Source of the DNA: DASSFG01 sp035547915
GTDB lineage: Bacteria > Planctomycetota > Planctomycetia > Pirellulales > JAICIG01
DNA: 64,000 bases
Direction: 5' to 3'
Assembly (NCBI GenBank): GCA_035547915.1
Contig: DASZTS010000045.1
Coordinates: 62,001 to 126,000, forward strand
The notes beneath the pieces are model-generated. The model saw only the letters and a list, made by a program, of their open reading frames with translations. It made no database searches and was not told where the DNA came from. Position 1 is the first letter of the stretch, and the number at the start of each line of letters is the position of its first letter. Positions 42,795 to 52,498 of this stretch are shown here, in pieces. The position numbers were made by a program, and so were the translations under genes.

Positions 42795-45700
42795 AGAGCC
42801 GCGTGACACCGCCTGCCGCGGGTGGCGTCGGCGTCTGTTGATATTCGGCGCTGTCGATGAGTTCGATCTGTATCGTCCGTTGGGTCGCGCCCATCTGTAG
42901 GGCTGACACGTAGTTGGCCAGTTCGCCGGCCGTCGGGCTGCGTCCCAAGTACTGCTCGAAGATCGACGTGGTGACGTTCTCATAGTATTCGACGCTGCTG
43001 TTGAAGCCGTCGACGACTTGCGTGCGGGTCATGGCGCCGGAATCGAGCTGTCCCGACCAATAGGCGAGGCCCGTTTGGTCGGGCTGGCGGTCCAACAGAC
43101 GTTGGTATAGAGCGGTGACCCAGGCCTGGTTAGGCGAAAGGTCGGGGCGGGCTTGGCCGGCCGATGCATAGAACTCCGCCGAACTGATCATGCCGGCCAC
43201 CACCGGCTCGGGGCCGCCGAAACTCGTCCACACACCGGTCCAGTATGCCACGCCGGCCGCGTCTGCTGGCCGCAAGAGGAACTGCTGGTAGTAGCTGTCG
43301 ATAATTGGGTCGAGCCGCTCGGGGCTTTCAAAGATGCCTTGGGCGACAACGCTGTATGGCTGACCCTGTTGAATCAAGTTCACCCAGTACTCGAGTCCTG
43401 CCGCGTCGGGAGCCCGGTTGAGTACCTGCTGGTAGAGTTTGGAGATGACTGCGGCGGCGTCGGAACTAAGAGTGACGGTTGCTATGTTGCTGGTCGACAG
43501 ACCGTCGCTGACATCGTAGGTAAAGCTGTCGACCCCTTCGAACGTCGGCCCCGGAGTGTAGCTGAACGAGCCATCGGCGTTGAGTTGGAGGGTGCCGTTC
43601 GTGGGCTGAGTCACAATCTTGGCACTCAGTCCAAGGCCGCTCGCCGCAATGTCACCGACGAGGACTCCCGCGGCGGCTGAAGCCGAACTGCTCGCCGCCG
43701 AACTCACGATGTAAGAATGGTTGATCGCGACCGGTGGCACGTCGACATCGATGGTGAAGGTCACGGGCGCCGAAGTGTCGCTACCGCCGTTGGCGGTGCC
43801 GCCGTTGTTTTGCAGCGACACTGTCATCGTGGCCTTGCCCGTCTGACCGGCTGCCGGCGTGAACGTCAGATTGCCGCTCGCATCGATAGCGGGCGAAATG
43901 CTAAACAGTCCCGGGTTGGTCAGCGAATCGACGCTCACCGAGAAGTCGACCGTTTCGTGCGGCTGGCTTGGTCCGGGGGAGATATTCGTTGCCCAAGCCA
44001 CGCTCTGCGAGGGGGAATTCACCGCCACGTGCACATCGCCGCCCGGCGTGAACGTCGGCGGTTGGTTCACCTGGTCGACGTTGACGGTAATCGTATCGTC
44101 GGCCGTCTCGCCCGAGATATCAGTGGCACGCAGGTCGATGTGGGCGGTGCCGAATTCATCCGGCAAGACGTGCAAGGTCAACTTGCTTGTGTCCGGGTTG
44201 CCGGACGACAGGCTGGCCGAAACGAGGCTCGGGTTGTCGTTTCCCGCCACCGATAAGGTGAGATGGTCGCCCAATTGGAGATCGACGTCGACATCGTCAA
44301 AAACGCTCGCCAAGCTGCCGAACACGACATCCGCGGCGTTCTCGTTGACGTTGACGGTCCCGAGGGCGTTGGCCAAAGTCGGCGCGTGGTCGGTCGGGTT
44401 GACCTCGACGAAGAACTTAATGGTCGCTGAAGGCTGGCTTCCACCGGCCGTGGCCGTGACGTCGACGGTCGTTGTGCCGACGGCGTGCAAGGCGGGTGTG
44501 AAACTGAGCGTGCCTGCCGAATCGATCGTGGGTCGTCCCGTGGCGGTGAACAGGTCTGTATCGTCCGTCGTCACCTTATAGTCGATCGGTTCGCCGGCGG
44601 CGCCGGGCGTGGCCGCGATAAATCCGCTGATCGACGCCGTGCCCGAATCCTCGTCGACGATGGGATTCGTGCCAACGTGCGTGATGATAGGTGCCGGGTT
44701 GAGCGGATTGACCGTGATGGTGAACGATTGCGGGGCCGACGTGTCGACACCCCCGTTGGCGGCGCCACCGTTATCTTGCAAGGTGACGGTGACCGTCGCC
44801 GAGCCACTGACGCCGGTAGCGGCCGTGTACGTGAGCGTTCCCCCGGGGGTGATCGCCGGCGGCGTACTGAACAGCGCGGCATTCGAGTCGCTGGTCACAT
44901 TGAAGTGCACCGTCTGATTGGCCTCGATCGCTGCGGACGGAGCTGAACTCGCCGGGCTGATGTGCGTGGCAAAGTTGTACACGGTCTGGATGCCGCCGTT
45001 TTCGCTGGTCGCCGGCGGATTTCCGGCCAGCGTGAAGCTGGGAGCCGTGTTCACGAACTGGGACGTGATGGTGAACGTTTGCGGGGCCGAAGTATCGATG
45101 CCGCCGTTCAGCGTACCGCCGTTGTCGTGCAGTTGTACGCTGACATGGGCGGTGCCCGCGCTCTTGAGGGCCACCGTGTAAGTCAGGTCGCCTGTCGCGG
45201 GGTCGATTTGCGGGAAGGATGAAAACAGGCCGGGGTTGTCCGACTTGACGATGAAATTGACCGACTGTCCGGCTTCGTTCGGTCCGCCGCCGGGGCCGAT
45301 GCCCGTAGCCCAACCGGTCACGGTCTGCGGACCGGCATCTTCGCTCACTGTCTGGTTCGCACCCGCGATGAATACAGGCGGTTGATTGACGGGCGCCACC
45401 GCGATCGTGAACGATTGCGTCGCTGACGTGTCGATCCCACCGTTCGCCGTGCCACCGTTGTCGTGCAAATCGAGGCTCACTGTGGCCGTGCCGACGGCCT
45501 CCGGCGCGGTCGTAAACGTCAGATTGCCCGTGGCCGGATCGATCGACGGCAGTGTGGTGAAGAATGAGGGATCGTTGGTGGACACTTCGAAGTTCAGCTT
45601 CTGCGACGCCTCGTTCGGGGCACCGGGGCTGATGCCCGTAGCCCATCCGGTCACGGTCGTCAGGCCGGCATTTTGCAGCACGTTGACCGTGGCGCCGCTG

Positions 45701-48700
45701 GTGAAGAGCGGCGGTTGATTGACGGGCGTCACCGTGATCGTCAACGTTTGCGCCGCCGAGGTGTCCTGTCCGCCGTTGGCCGTCCCTCCATTGTCGTGCA
45801 GACGCACGGCGACGTGAGCCACACCATTGGCATCAATCGCCGGCGTATAGGTCAACTTGCCGGTGACGGGGTCGATGGCCGGCAGCACGGAAAACAACGA
45901 ATCGTTGTCCGTGGAAGTAATGAAACTCAGGGTCTGAGCGGACTCGTCGGGCGGACCCGCGCTCATGGCGGTCGCCCAGCCGGCGACGGTCTGCGATCCC
46001 GCGTTCTCCAGAATCGTTTGATCGGATCCCGCCGCGAACGTTGGTGCTTGGTTCACAAACGTGATCGTCAGCAAGAACGTGACGGGGGCCGACGTGTCGA
46101 CACCGCCGTTGGCCGTGCCGCCGTTGTCGTGGAGCATGACCGTGACATTCGCTTGGCCGCTCATCTGGGGCGTGGGCGTGAACGTGAGATTGCCCGTCGT
46201 GGGATCGATGGTGGGTGCCACGGCGAACAAAGCGGAATTGTCCGTGCCGACTTCGAAATTCAGCGCCTGTCGCGCTTCGTTTGCCGGCCCCGGCGAGATG
46301 TTCGTTGCCCAACCCGGCACCGTCACCGCGCCAAAACTCCCGGCCATCGAGACGTCGCCCTGCGAAGCGAACGTTGGCGCCTGATTCGATTGCGTGACCG
46401 TGATCGTGAAGGTCTGCGCTGTCGATGTATCGATTCCGCCGTTGACGGTGCCGCCGTCGTCGTGCAGTTTGACGGTGACGTGCGCTGTGCCGACGGCATA
46501 GAGAGCCGGAGTGTACGTCAAGTTGCCGGTGGTCGGATCGATGGCCGGCGGCAACGAAAAGAGACTATCGTTGTCCGTCGACACGATGAAATTCAGGTTC
46601 TGATCCGATTCCTGCGGCGCGCCTGCGCTGATATTCGTTGCCCAGCCGGTTACAGTTTGCGGCCCGGGCGTCTCGTGAACGGTCTGATCGCTGCCCGCAG
46701 TGAAGACCGGCGCCTGGTTCACGAAATTAACCGTGATCGTAAACGTCTGGACGGCTGAGGTGTCGTTGCCGCCATCGTCGGTGCCACCGTTGTCCATCAG
46801 TTCGACACTGACATTGGCCACGCCGCTGACGTCGGTCGCGGGCGTGAAGATCAAGTCGCCGGTGATGGGATCGATCTCCGGCGGAGTGGGAAAGAGGTCG
46901 GGATTGTCGGTGGCGACGACGAAGTTCAGCGTTTGGTACGACTCGCTGGGTGGTCCCGCGCTCATGCTCGCGGCCCAACCGGGCACGGTCTGCGTGCCCG
47001 AGTTCTCGTTCACCACTTGGTCTCCGCCGGCGGTAAAGCTCGGTGCATGGTTGACCAGATCGACCGTGATCGTGAACGTCTCCGCGACCGACGCATCTTG
47101 CCCGCCGTTGGCGGTTCCACCGTCGTCGTCCAATTCGACCGTGATCGTCGCAATGCCCCACATGTCGGTGGCCGGAGTAAAGCTCAAGTCGCCGGTGGTG
47201 GGATCGATCGTCGGCGGCGATGAGAAGAGCCCCGGATTGCTGTTGTTGGTGACGTTGAACGTCAGCACTTGGCTCGCTTCCTGCGCATCGCCGGCGCTGA
47301 TGTTGCTAGCCCAGCCGGGTACATCGTCGTCGCCCGAGTTCTCCAGCACTTCCACGTCACCTTGCGACGCGAACATGGGCGGCTGATTGACAAAGTTCGC
47401 GGTGATGGTGAAGGTCTGTGCCGTCGATGTGTCGCTGCCGCCGTTGGTCGTTCCACCATTATCTTGCAGCTTGACGCTCACGTTGGCTACGCCACTCACG
47501 TCGTGGGCCAGCGTATAGGTGAGCGTGCCCGTAGTCGGATCGATAGCCGGCAAGACGGCGAAGAGCGCGTTGTTGTCGGTGGTCACGTTAAAGTGCAGGG
47601 TTTGAGCGGCTTCGCTGGGCGGTCCCGCGCTGATGGCCGTAGCCCAGCCGGCGACCGATTGGGCGCCGGAGTTCTCGTCGACCGTTTGATCGGCACCGGC
47701 CGTAAAACTGGGCGCATGGTTGACGAGGTTCACCGTAATGATGAAGGACTCCAAAACCGATGTATCCTGGCCACCGAAGGCCGTCCCGCCGTCGTCCTGT
47801 AGTTGCACCGAAACCTGCGCGGTGCCGTATTCGTCCGGAGTGGTGGTAAACGTCAAGTTGCCGGTAAGCGGGTCGATGCTGGGTGGCACGGCAAACAACG
47901 AGTTGGTACCGTTCATCACATCGGCGCCACCGTTCACGACCTGATACGTGACGAGGAAGGTCAGTGTCTGCGAGGCTTCGTCCGCCGGGCCGGGGATGAC
48001 GTTTCTGGCCCACCCCGTCACGCTATGGAAGCCGGTATTTTCGTTGACCGACTGGTTGGCGCCTACCGTGAACGTCGGGGCATGGTTCACACCGACCGTG
48101 ATGGTAAACGTTTGCGTCGGCGACGTATCGCTGCCGCCGTTGGCCGTGCCGCCGTCGTTGCGCAGCGCCACGGTGATGTTGGCCGTGCCTCCCATGTTCG
48201 GTGCGGGTGTATACGTCAGCGTGCCGTTGGCGTCGATGCTCGGTGCGACGGAGAACAAGTTGGGGTTGTCGTCCGTCAATACGAAGGTCGCAATCTCGTT
48301 TGTCTCGGCGAGCGCGCCGGGAAAAATGTTGGTGACGAAACCGGGCACGACCTGCGCCGGGGCGTTCAAGGCGACCGACTGTTGCGGCCCTTGCAGAGTG
48401 AACGAGGGCGCGACATTCACCACCGAGTTGGCGACGTTGCCGAGGCGGACGAGGAAATCGTCCTGTTCGTCGGTGGCGCCAACGATGAGCGTGCCGAACT
48501 GCGACGGACCTATCGAGACTCCCGTCGCGTAAACGTTTCCTTTCGCGTCGACGTAGTCGGCGGTGCCTTGATCTTCATCGGGGCCGCCGAACTGCTGGAC
48601 ATTGATGTAATTGCCGTTCGAGTCGAGCTCGGAGATGTAAATGTCGTAGCTGGCGCCGTTGGCCGTGAGATTTTGAGCGGGCCCGCTGTTGGGATTGAAG

Positions 48701-51621
48701 TTGATCGTTCCCGCAAAGTCACCCGTCGTGAAGACGTCCCCTTTCGAGTCGACGGCGATGCCCATTCCCTCCACGTTGTACCCACCGTTCCCGATGGAGT
48801 AGGCTTTGCCCCAGACAAAATTGCCGTTGTTATCGAGCTTCGAGATAAACGTCGCGTTCGCGCCGTTGACGGCGTCGGTGCCGTTCGTGGGATCGAGCTG
48901 AAGCGTCCCGTCGAAGGTGCCGGTTGTATAGATGTTCCCTTGCGGGTCGACGGCGATTCGGCTCGACGGCGTAATGGCACCATCTCCTTGCGGGCCGCTG
49001 GAGATCGTACTCGTTATTGCCTGGGCCCAGATCACAGTACCGTCAGCCTCATTGAGTTTGGCGACAAAGTCGTTCTTGAATTGGGAATTGCTCCTCAACG
49101 ACGTGCTTCCAAACTGCGCCGTCGACCCGAACCACCCGGTCAAGACTGGGTTGCCCGACGGATCGATGGCCGCGGAATCGGCCGCATCGTCGGACAGTCC
49201 ACCAAAACTCTTAGCCCACTGGGCGGCACCGCTCGTCGAGTATTTCACGGCGAAGACGTCGTCATTTCCGAGACTCGTGAGCGTGGTCGCCGGCGTTGTG
49301 GCGACGGTGACCGATTTGCTGTAGCCGCCGACGACGTAGGAGTTGCCTAACGAGTCGACGGCCAAGCCGACGTTCTCACTGACGGCATTGTTCGCGACGG
49401 CGGTGGCCCACAAGAAACTGCCGCTTGCATTCATCTTGGCGAGGAAGGCCGTGTTGCCAACGGTCGGAACCGCGACCACGTTCGTTCCAAACGTCGCGTC
49501 CCCGCTCAGTTCACCTGCCAGATAAATGTTGCCTGCACCATCGAATGCCAGTTTAGGCGGTTCCTCCGTGAAGCCACTAACTATCTGCCTCGCCCAGAGC
49601 AGGGTGCCATTCGCCGCGTATTTCGCTATGAAATCGTTCGGCGCACCGGTATTAAACGTCGTTGTGTTGGAGCCGGAGCCAAGCAGGGTCTTACCATCAA
49701 AGCTGCCCGCGACGTACATGTCGCCCGCCCCGTCGGCCAAGACCGAACTACCTTCGGTGAATCCGAGAGTGGGAATACCGAGGGCCAGATTGACGGTGGG
49801 CGTAACCACGACCGTCCGCAATCCGGCGTTGGCGATGAGAGTTTGACCCGCCGAGACGCTGATCGTGTTACCGGTGCCGGTCGCGGGCGAGACATTGCTG
49901 GCGAGCGTCGGGTCGGTGCCGGCCCCTTCGGGCGAAAAGGCATCGGCGGAGGGTGGCGTGACCTGCACGTAGTAGTTCTTGCCGATCGCCAACCCGCTGA
50001 AACTATACAGGCCCAAGGGGTCGGTAACCGTCGAAGCGACTTGTGTTCCGCTGCCGGGAGTGCCGTAGTACAATCCGACCGAAATGCCGGGCACCCCGGG
50101 CTCGCTCGACTGACGTACGCCGTCGCCGTTCTGGTCGTTCCACACGACGCCTGCGATTTCGGTGGGCAGCGTGTTGAGGCCCCACAAAAAGCCATCCCAA
50201 GGCGTGGGCGACGTGAGATTGTCGACCGGGCCCACACCGGAGTTGAAATTCATCGTGTTCGAAAAGGTTCCCACCGTGTAGACCGCCGTACCACTTGCAT
50301 CCGGTGCGACCGCCACGCCGAACGCCTCGTCGGTGCCGGTTTCGCCCGCGGTGGCGACCCAATCGAACTTGCCTTGCGCCGTGAGCGCCGACACGTAGAC
50401 ATCCTGGCCTCCAGCGCTGGTTTGCTGGTGCGTACCGGCGGGATCGAAATTGGCGATGCCACTATACCCACCCGTCGTGTAAACAATGCCCTGCGAGTCG
50501 ACCGCGATGCCGCTCGCTTGCAGACCGCCGAAGGGATTGGTCACGGAAACGCCGTGCAGGTCGGCGGCCCAGTCGAAATTGCCGGCCGGGCCGAGCTTGA
50601 GAACATAGGCGTCGGGAAAGACGAAGTCGGCGCTGGTGTTGAGATCGCCGAGGTTGGGGTCTAGGTCGACTGGGCCCCCGAAAATACCCGTACTATAGAC
50701 GTTGCCCGCCGAGTCGACGGCGATAGCGTCCCCTTCGGCCCGGCCGTCGCCTGCCGAGTTATTCGTACCGAGTTGCTTGACCCAGATAAAATCGCCGAAC
50801 TCGTCCAACTTTAGGACAAAGGCCGATGAGAAAAAGCTGGTGAGCTTGTTCGCGTTGGGTTGGGCGGGATCGAAATCGAGCGTGCCGCTGTATTCGCCCG
50901 TGACGTAGGCGTTCCCCTGGCTGTCGACCGCGATCCCGCGGCCCTCGTCGCCGCTCGTGTTGGAATACGCGTTGGCCCATTTCAGCGCGCCGCTGGGGTC
51001 GAATTTCGCCACCAGGATCGCTTGATTCGAGCCGTTGCCGAGCAGCGTTTTGGCAGTAGTCCCGGTGCCGATCGTGGCTTGACCACTAAAATGGCCCGTG
51101 ACATAGGGGTCGCCACTGGAGTCGAGAGCCACGGCGTAGGCCGTGTCGTCGCCGGTACCGCCGAAGGACTGCGCCCAGAGAAAACTTCCGTTCGGACCGA
51201 GTTTCGCCAGATAACCGTCGTTCCCACCGGCCGACACCAACGAGGTGCTCCCGAACACGGCCGGACTTCCCGAGTTATTGCCGAAATTGCCAGCAATATA
51301 AACATCGCCGCTACCGTCGACGGCAATTCCTTCTTTTTGGTTGATTCCCGATGACGCCGTATACGGTGTTGACCAAACGAACGCTCCTCCCGCGCTGAAT
51401 TTGTAGACGGCGTCGGTCGCCAATTCGTAAATGTTGCCCGACGTATCGGTGGCCACCGCAAGTCCCTGGTCGCCGTTCGGCCCGGCGACGGCAAAACTGA
51501 GATTGGCCGACAGCAGCGTGCGTAGCTCGAGCTGCTCACCGGCTATGCGCCGTCGCGGCCAGAATGAAATGGTACGACGACCGAAGGCGCGCGGTGCGGC
51601 ACCGCGGAAAAACGATGGCAT
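42790..51621 (-). CDS. giant surface protein (2943 aa): LEPR-XLL, SBBP propellers, cadherin-like repeats, DUF4214
   Basis: The N-terminus has a LEPR-XLL-type motif (GEQLELRTLLSA, residues about 29-40). Residues about 45-480 and 595-1060 are SBBP-type repeats of the 'IAVDSxGNVYxTG' kind (IAVDSQGNAYVTGEYSG), probably propellers. A SdrD-B-like domain, AGVVWNDQNGDGVRQSSEPG, is near 485. Residues about 1065-2625 hold about 14 cadherin/Ig-like repeats of near 110 aa, each with 'GWAT', 'IDPxTGxLTxTP' and 'DNGGTxNGGxDTS'. A last Ig-like unit (TNGTLQLNADGSFSYTPGP) leads to DUF4214 (LYQQVLNRAPDAAGLEYWVN and two similar). Adhesin or surface-matrix role is an inference. Confidence 0.88.
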   Translation of the reverse strand: MPSFFRGAAPRAFGRRTISFWPRRRIAGEQLELRTLLSANLSFAVAGPNGDQGLAVATDTSGNIYELATDAVYKFSAGGAFVWSTPYTASSGINQKEGIAVDGSGDVYIAGNFGNNSGSPAVFGSTSLVSAGGNDGYLAKLGPNGSFLWAQSFGGTGDDTAYAVALDSSGDPYVTGHFSGQATIGTGTTAKTLLGNGSNQAILVAKFDPSGALKWANAYSNTSGDEGRGIAVDSQGNAYVTGEYSGTLDFDPAQPNANKLTSFFSSAFVLKLDEFGDFIWVKQLGTNNSAGDGRAEGDAIAVDSAGNVYSTGIFGGPVDLDPNLGDLNTSADFVFPDAYVLKLGPAGNFDWAADLHGVSVTNPFGGLQASGIAVDSQGIVYTTGGYSGIANFDPAGTHQQTSAGGQDVYVSALTAQGKFDWVATAGETGTDEAFGVAVAPDASGTAVYTVGTFSNTMNFNSGVGPVDNLTSPTPWDGFLWGLNTLPTEIAGVVWNDQNGDGVRQSSEPGVPGISVGLYYGTPGSGTQVASTVTDPLGLYSFSGLAIGKNYYVQVTPPSADAFSPEGAGTDPTLASNVSPATGTGNTISVSAGQTLIANAGLRTVVVTPTVNLALGIPTLGFTEGSSVLADGAGDMYVAGSFDGKTLLGSGSNTTTFNTGAPNDFIAKYAANGTLLWARQIVSGFTEEPPKLAFDGAGNIYLAGELSGDATFGTNVVAVPTVGNTAFLAKMNASGSFLWATAVANNAVSENVGLAVDSLGNSYVVGGYSKSVTVATTPATTLTSLGNDDVFAVKYSTSGAAQWAKSFGGLSDDAADSAAIDPSGNPVLTGWFGSTAQFGSTSLRSNSQFKNDFVAKLNEADGTVIWAQAITSTISSGPQGDGAITPSSRIAVDPQGNIYTTGTFDGTLQLDPTNGTDAVNGANATFISKLDNNGNFVWGKAYSIGNGGYNVEGMGIAVDSKGDVFTTGDFAGTINFNPNSGPAQNLTANGASYDIYISELDSNGNYINVQQFGGPDEDQGTADYVDAKGNVYATGVSIGPSQFGTLIVGATDEQDDFLVRLGNVANSVVNVAPSFTLQGPQQSVALNAPAQVVPGFVTNIFPGALAETNEIATFVLTDDNPNLFSVAPSIDANGTLTYTPAPNMGGTANITVALRNDGGTANGGSDTSPTQTFTITVGVNHAPTFTVGANQSVNENTGFHSVTGWARNVIPGPADEASQTLTFLVTYQVVNGGADVMNGTNSLFAVPPSIDPLTGNLTFTTTPDEYGTAQVSVQLQDDGGTAFGGQDTSVLESFIITVNLVNHAPSFTAGADQTVDENSGAQSVAGWATAISAGPPSEAAQTLHFNVTTDNNALFAVLPAIDPTTGTLTYTLAHDVSGVANVSVKLQDNGGTTNGGSDTSTAQTFTITANFVNQPPMFASQGDVEVLENSGDDDVPGWASNISAGDAQEASQVLTFNVTNNSNPGLFSSPPTIDPTTGDLSFTPATDMWGIATITVELDDDGGTANGGQDASVAETFTITVDLVNHAPSFTAGGDQVVNENSGTQTVPGWAASMSAGPPSESYQTLNFVVATDNPDLFPTPPEIDPITGDLIFTPATDVSGVANVSVELMDNGGTDDGGNDTSAVQTFTITVNFVNQAPVFTAGSDQTVHETPGPQTVTGWATNISAGAPQESDQNLNFIVSTDNDSLFSLPPAIDPTTGNLTYTPALYAVGTAHVTVKLHDDGGTVNGGIDTSTAQTFTITVTQSNQAPTFASQGDVSMAGSFGAVTVPGWATNISPGPANEARQALNFEVGTDNSALFAVAPTIDPTTGNLTFTPTPQMSGQANVTVMLHDNGGTANGGVDTSAPVTFLLTITFVNQAPTFAAGSDQTILENAGSQTVAGWATAMSAGPPDESAQTLSFITSTDNDSLFSVLPAIDPVTGKLTYTPAIDANGVAHVAVRLHDNGGTANGGQDTSAAQTLTITVTPVNQPPLFTSGATVNVLQNAGLTTVTGWATGISPGAPNEASQKLNFEVSTNDPSFFTTLPSIDPATGNLTFTTAPEAVGTATVSLDLHDNGGTANGGIDTSATQSFTIAVAPVNQPPVFIAGANQTVSEDAGPQTVTGWATGIGPGGGPNEAGQSVNFIVKSDNPGLFSSFPQIDPATGDLTYTVALKSAGTAHVSVQLHDNGGTLNGGIDTSAPQTFTITSQFVNTAPSFTLAGNPPATSENGGIQTVYNFATHISPASSAPSAAIEANQTVHFNVTSDSNAALFSTPPAITPGGTLTYTAATGVSGSATVTVTLQDNGGAANGGVDTSAPQSFTITVNPLNPAPIITHVGTNPIVDEDSGTASISGFIAATPGAAGEPIDYKVTTDDTDLFTATGRPTIDSAGTLSFTPALHAVGTTTVDVTATAGGSQPSATIKFFVEVNPTDHAPTLANALGTVNVNENAADVVFGSLASVFDDVDVDLQLGDHLTLSVAGNDNPSLVSASLSSGNPDTSKLTLHVLPDEFGTAHIDLRATDISGETADDTITVNVDQVNQPPTFTPGGDVHVAVNSPSQSVAWATNISPGPSQPHETVDFSVSVDSLTNPGLFSISPAIDASGNLTFTPAAGQTGKATMTVSLQNNGGTANGGSDTSAPVTFTIDVDVPPVAINHSYIVSSAASSSASAAAGVLVGDIAASGLGLSAKIVTQPTNGTLQLNADGSFSYTPGPTFEGVDSFTYDVSDGLSTSNIATVTLSSDAAAVISKLYQQVLNRAPDAAGLEYWVNLIQQGQPYSVVAQGIFESPERLDPIIDSYYQQFLLRPADAAGVAYWTGVWTSFGGPEPVVAGMISSAEFYASAGQARPDLSPNQAWVTALYQRLLDRQPDQTGLAYWSGQLDSGAMTRTQVVDGFNSSVEYYENVTTSIFEQYLGRSPTAGELANYVSALQMGATQRTIQIELIDSAEYQQTPTPPAAGGVTRLS
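43745..48420 (-). repeat. about 14 tandem protein-coding repeats in the 2943-aa gene
   Basis: Units of about 330 bp encode cadherin/Ig-like repeats. The middle ones are closest to each other, sharing 'FTITVN(x)VNQAP-F-A', 'GWAT-ISAGP', 'TDN-LF' and 'DNGGT-NGG-DTS' segments; the last two or three before the Ig-like unit are more diverged. The array can expand or contract by recombination, so copy number may vary between strains and assemblies. Confidence 0.85.
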
Positions 51622-51651
51622 GATCAGGCCCGCCAGAAAAAGAAGAAAGAT

Positions 51652-51697
51652 ATCCCCATCAAGGGGATTTTGTAGGCAGCCGAAAGGGCAAAGTCAA
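51652..51697 (-). promoter_or_regulatory. promoter and leader hairpin of the 2943-aa gene
   Basis: On the minus strand there is TTGACT (51697-51692), a 17-bp spacer and TACAAA (51674-51669), then ATCCCC/GGGGAT, a 6-bp hairpin at 51668-51652 at the expected 5' end of the RNA, followed by a T-rich stretch. Around the -35 box, CCGAAAGG (51680) and CCTTTCGG (51710) are inverted, as an operator would be. No ribosome site is visible before the ATG. Confidence 0.5.
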
Positions 51698-51839
51698 GAA
51701 ATTTCTGTTCCTTTCGGCAGTGCGTCGGTCGATCGCAAATCGTTATATTTGGCCAAAATCCGCCGCGTTCTGAGTAATAACGATTGGTAACGGCGGGTAA
51801 CCGGCAGCGATAGGGACGCCTCACCGAAAATCAACAAAT

Positions 51840-52466
51840 CGCTCACTTAATACTTCTCTACTTGTTCCTCATGCGACGGGACGCTATTGGAGCAAGAGGC
51901 GGGCCCGTGCCGGCCCAGGGTGCGGGTACGCGTGGCGGCGAGGCTCGGAGATAGAGACCCGGGCCATACGCGCCGTGCGTGGCGCACGGTCATGGGGCGT
52001 CTTTATTAGGATAGCCCGAAGTCATTGGCCCATACATCTTTCCGCATCGCAAAGCGGAGTATTGTCCGCTCTCAAGGACCTGTCCAAAGACCTCGTTTCC
52101 GCTGTGGACGGCCCCGTTCATTACCTCACCTTCGGGGCACGAGAGGTACGATGAAGCTGGCAATAATCGTACTGCCAGCAAAGCGGAGCCCGTATTGTCG
52201 CCCCAGACAAACGTGAGTCGGCCGGTATTCGGAGGGCACCGCGTGTTGGCACGCCGGCAAGCCGACTCGCAGTAAGATCCAAGCGGCCCTGATCGGTCGG
52301 TTAGGCCGCTTTGAAGAAGAGAATGCGTGCCGGGGCGCGGATCGAATGAGACCGGGCGCTATGCGCCACTCGTGGCGAAACCGCACCGGCACGCGGTTGC
52401 GCCGCGATCGCCTCGTCGCCGGAACCGCTGTGTGCGGTCCCGGCGTCGCCTAACGTTTCAGGCCAA
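51840..52466. other. gene-poor region with imperfect duplications between the giant genes
   Basis: No gene is supported in these 627 bp. Two short sequences recur imperfectly: GCAAAGCGGAG...TATTGTC near 52046 and 52178, and GAGACC(C)GGGC...GCGCC...GTGGCG near 51954 and 52347. A hairpin CCGTGCG-TGG-CGCACGG lies at 51973-51989. The area may be the remnant of a decayed gene or a regulatory leader; nothing more can be said from the sequence. Confidence 0.4.
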
Positions 52467-52488
52467 CCGCCTTTCGATAGGCAGGCGG
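52467..52488 (-). terminator. hairpin behind the right-hand giant gene
   Basis: CCGCCT and AGGCGG form a 6-bp stem 11 bp after the stop on the minus strand. No clear T-run follows; weak candidate. Confidence 0.3.
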
Positions 52489-52498
52489 CGACCTTCTA

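Noticed and set aside
43745..48420. CRISPR-like array in the giant gene
   Set aside because: The repeats are ~330 bp, in frame, and encode cadherin-like protein units; there are no short identical repeats with unique spacers and no cas genes.
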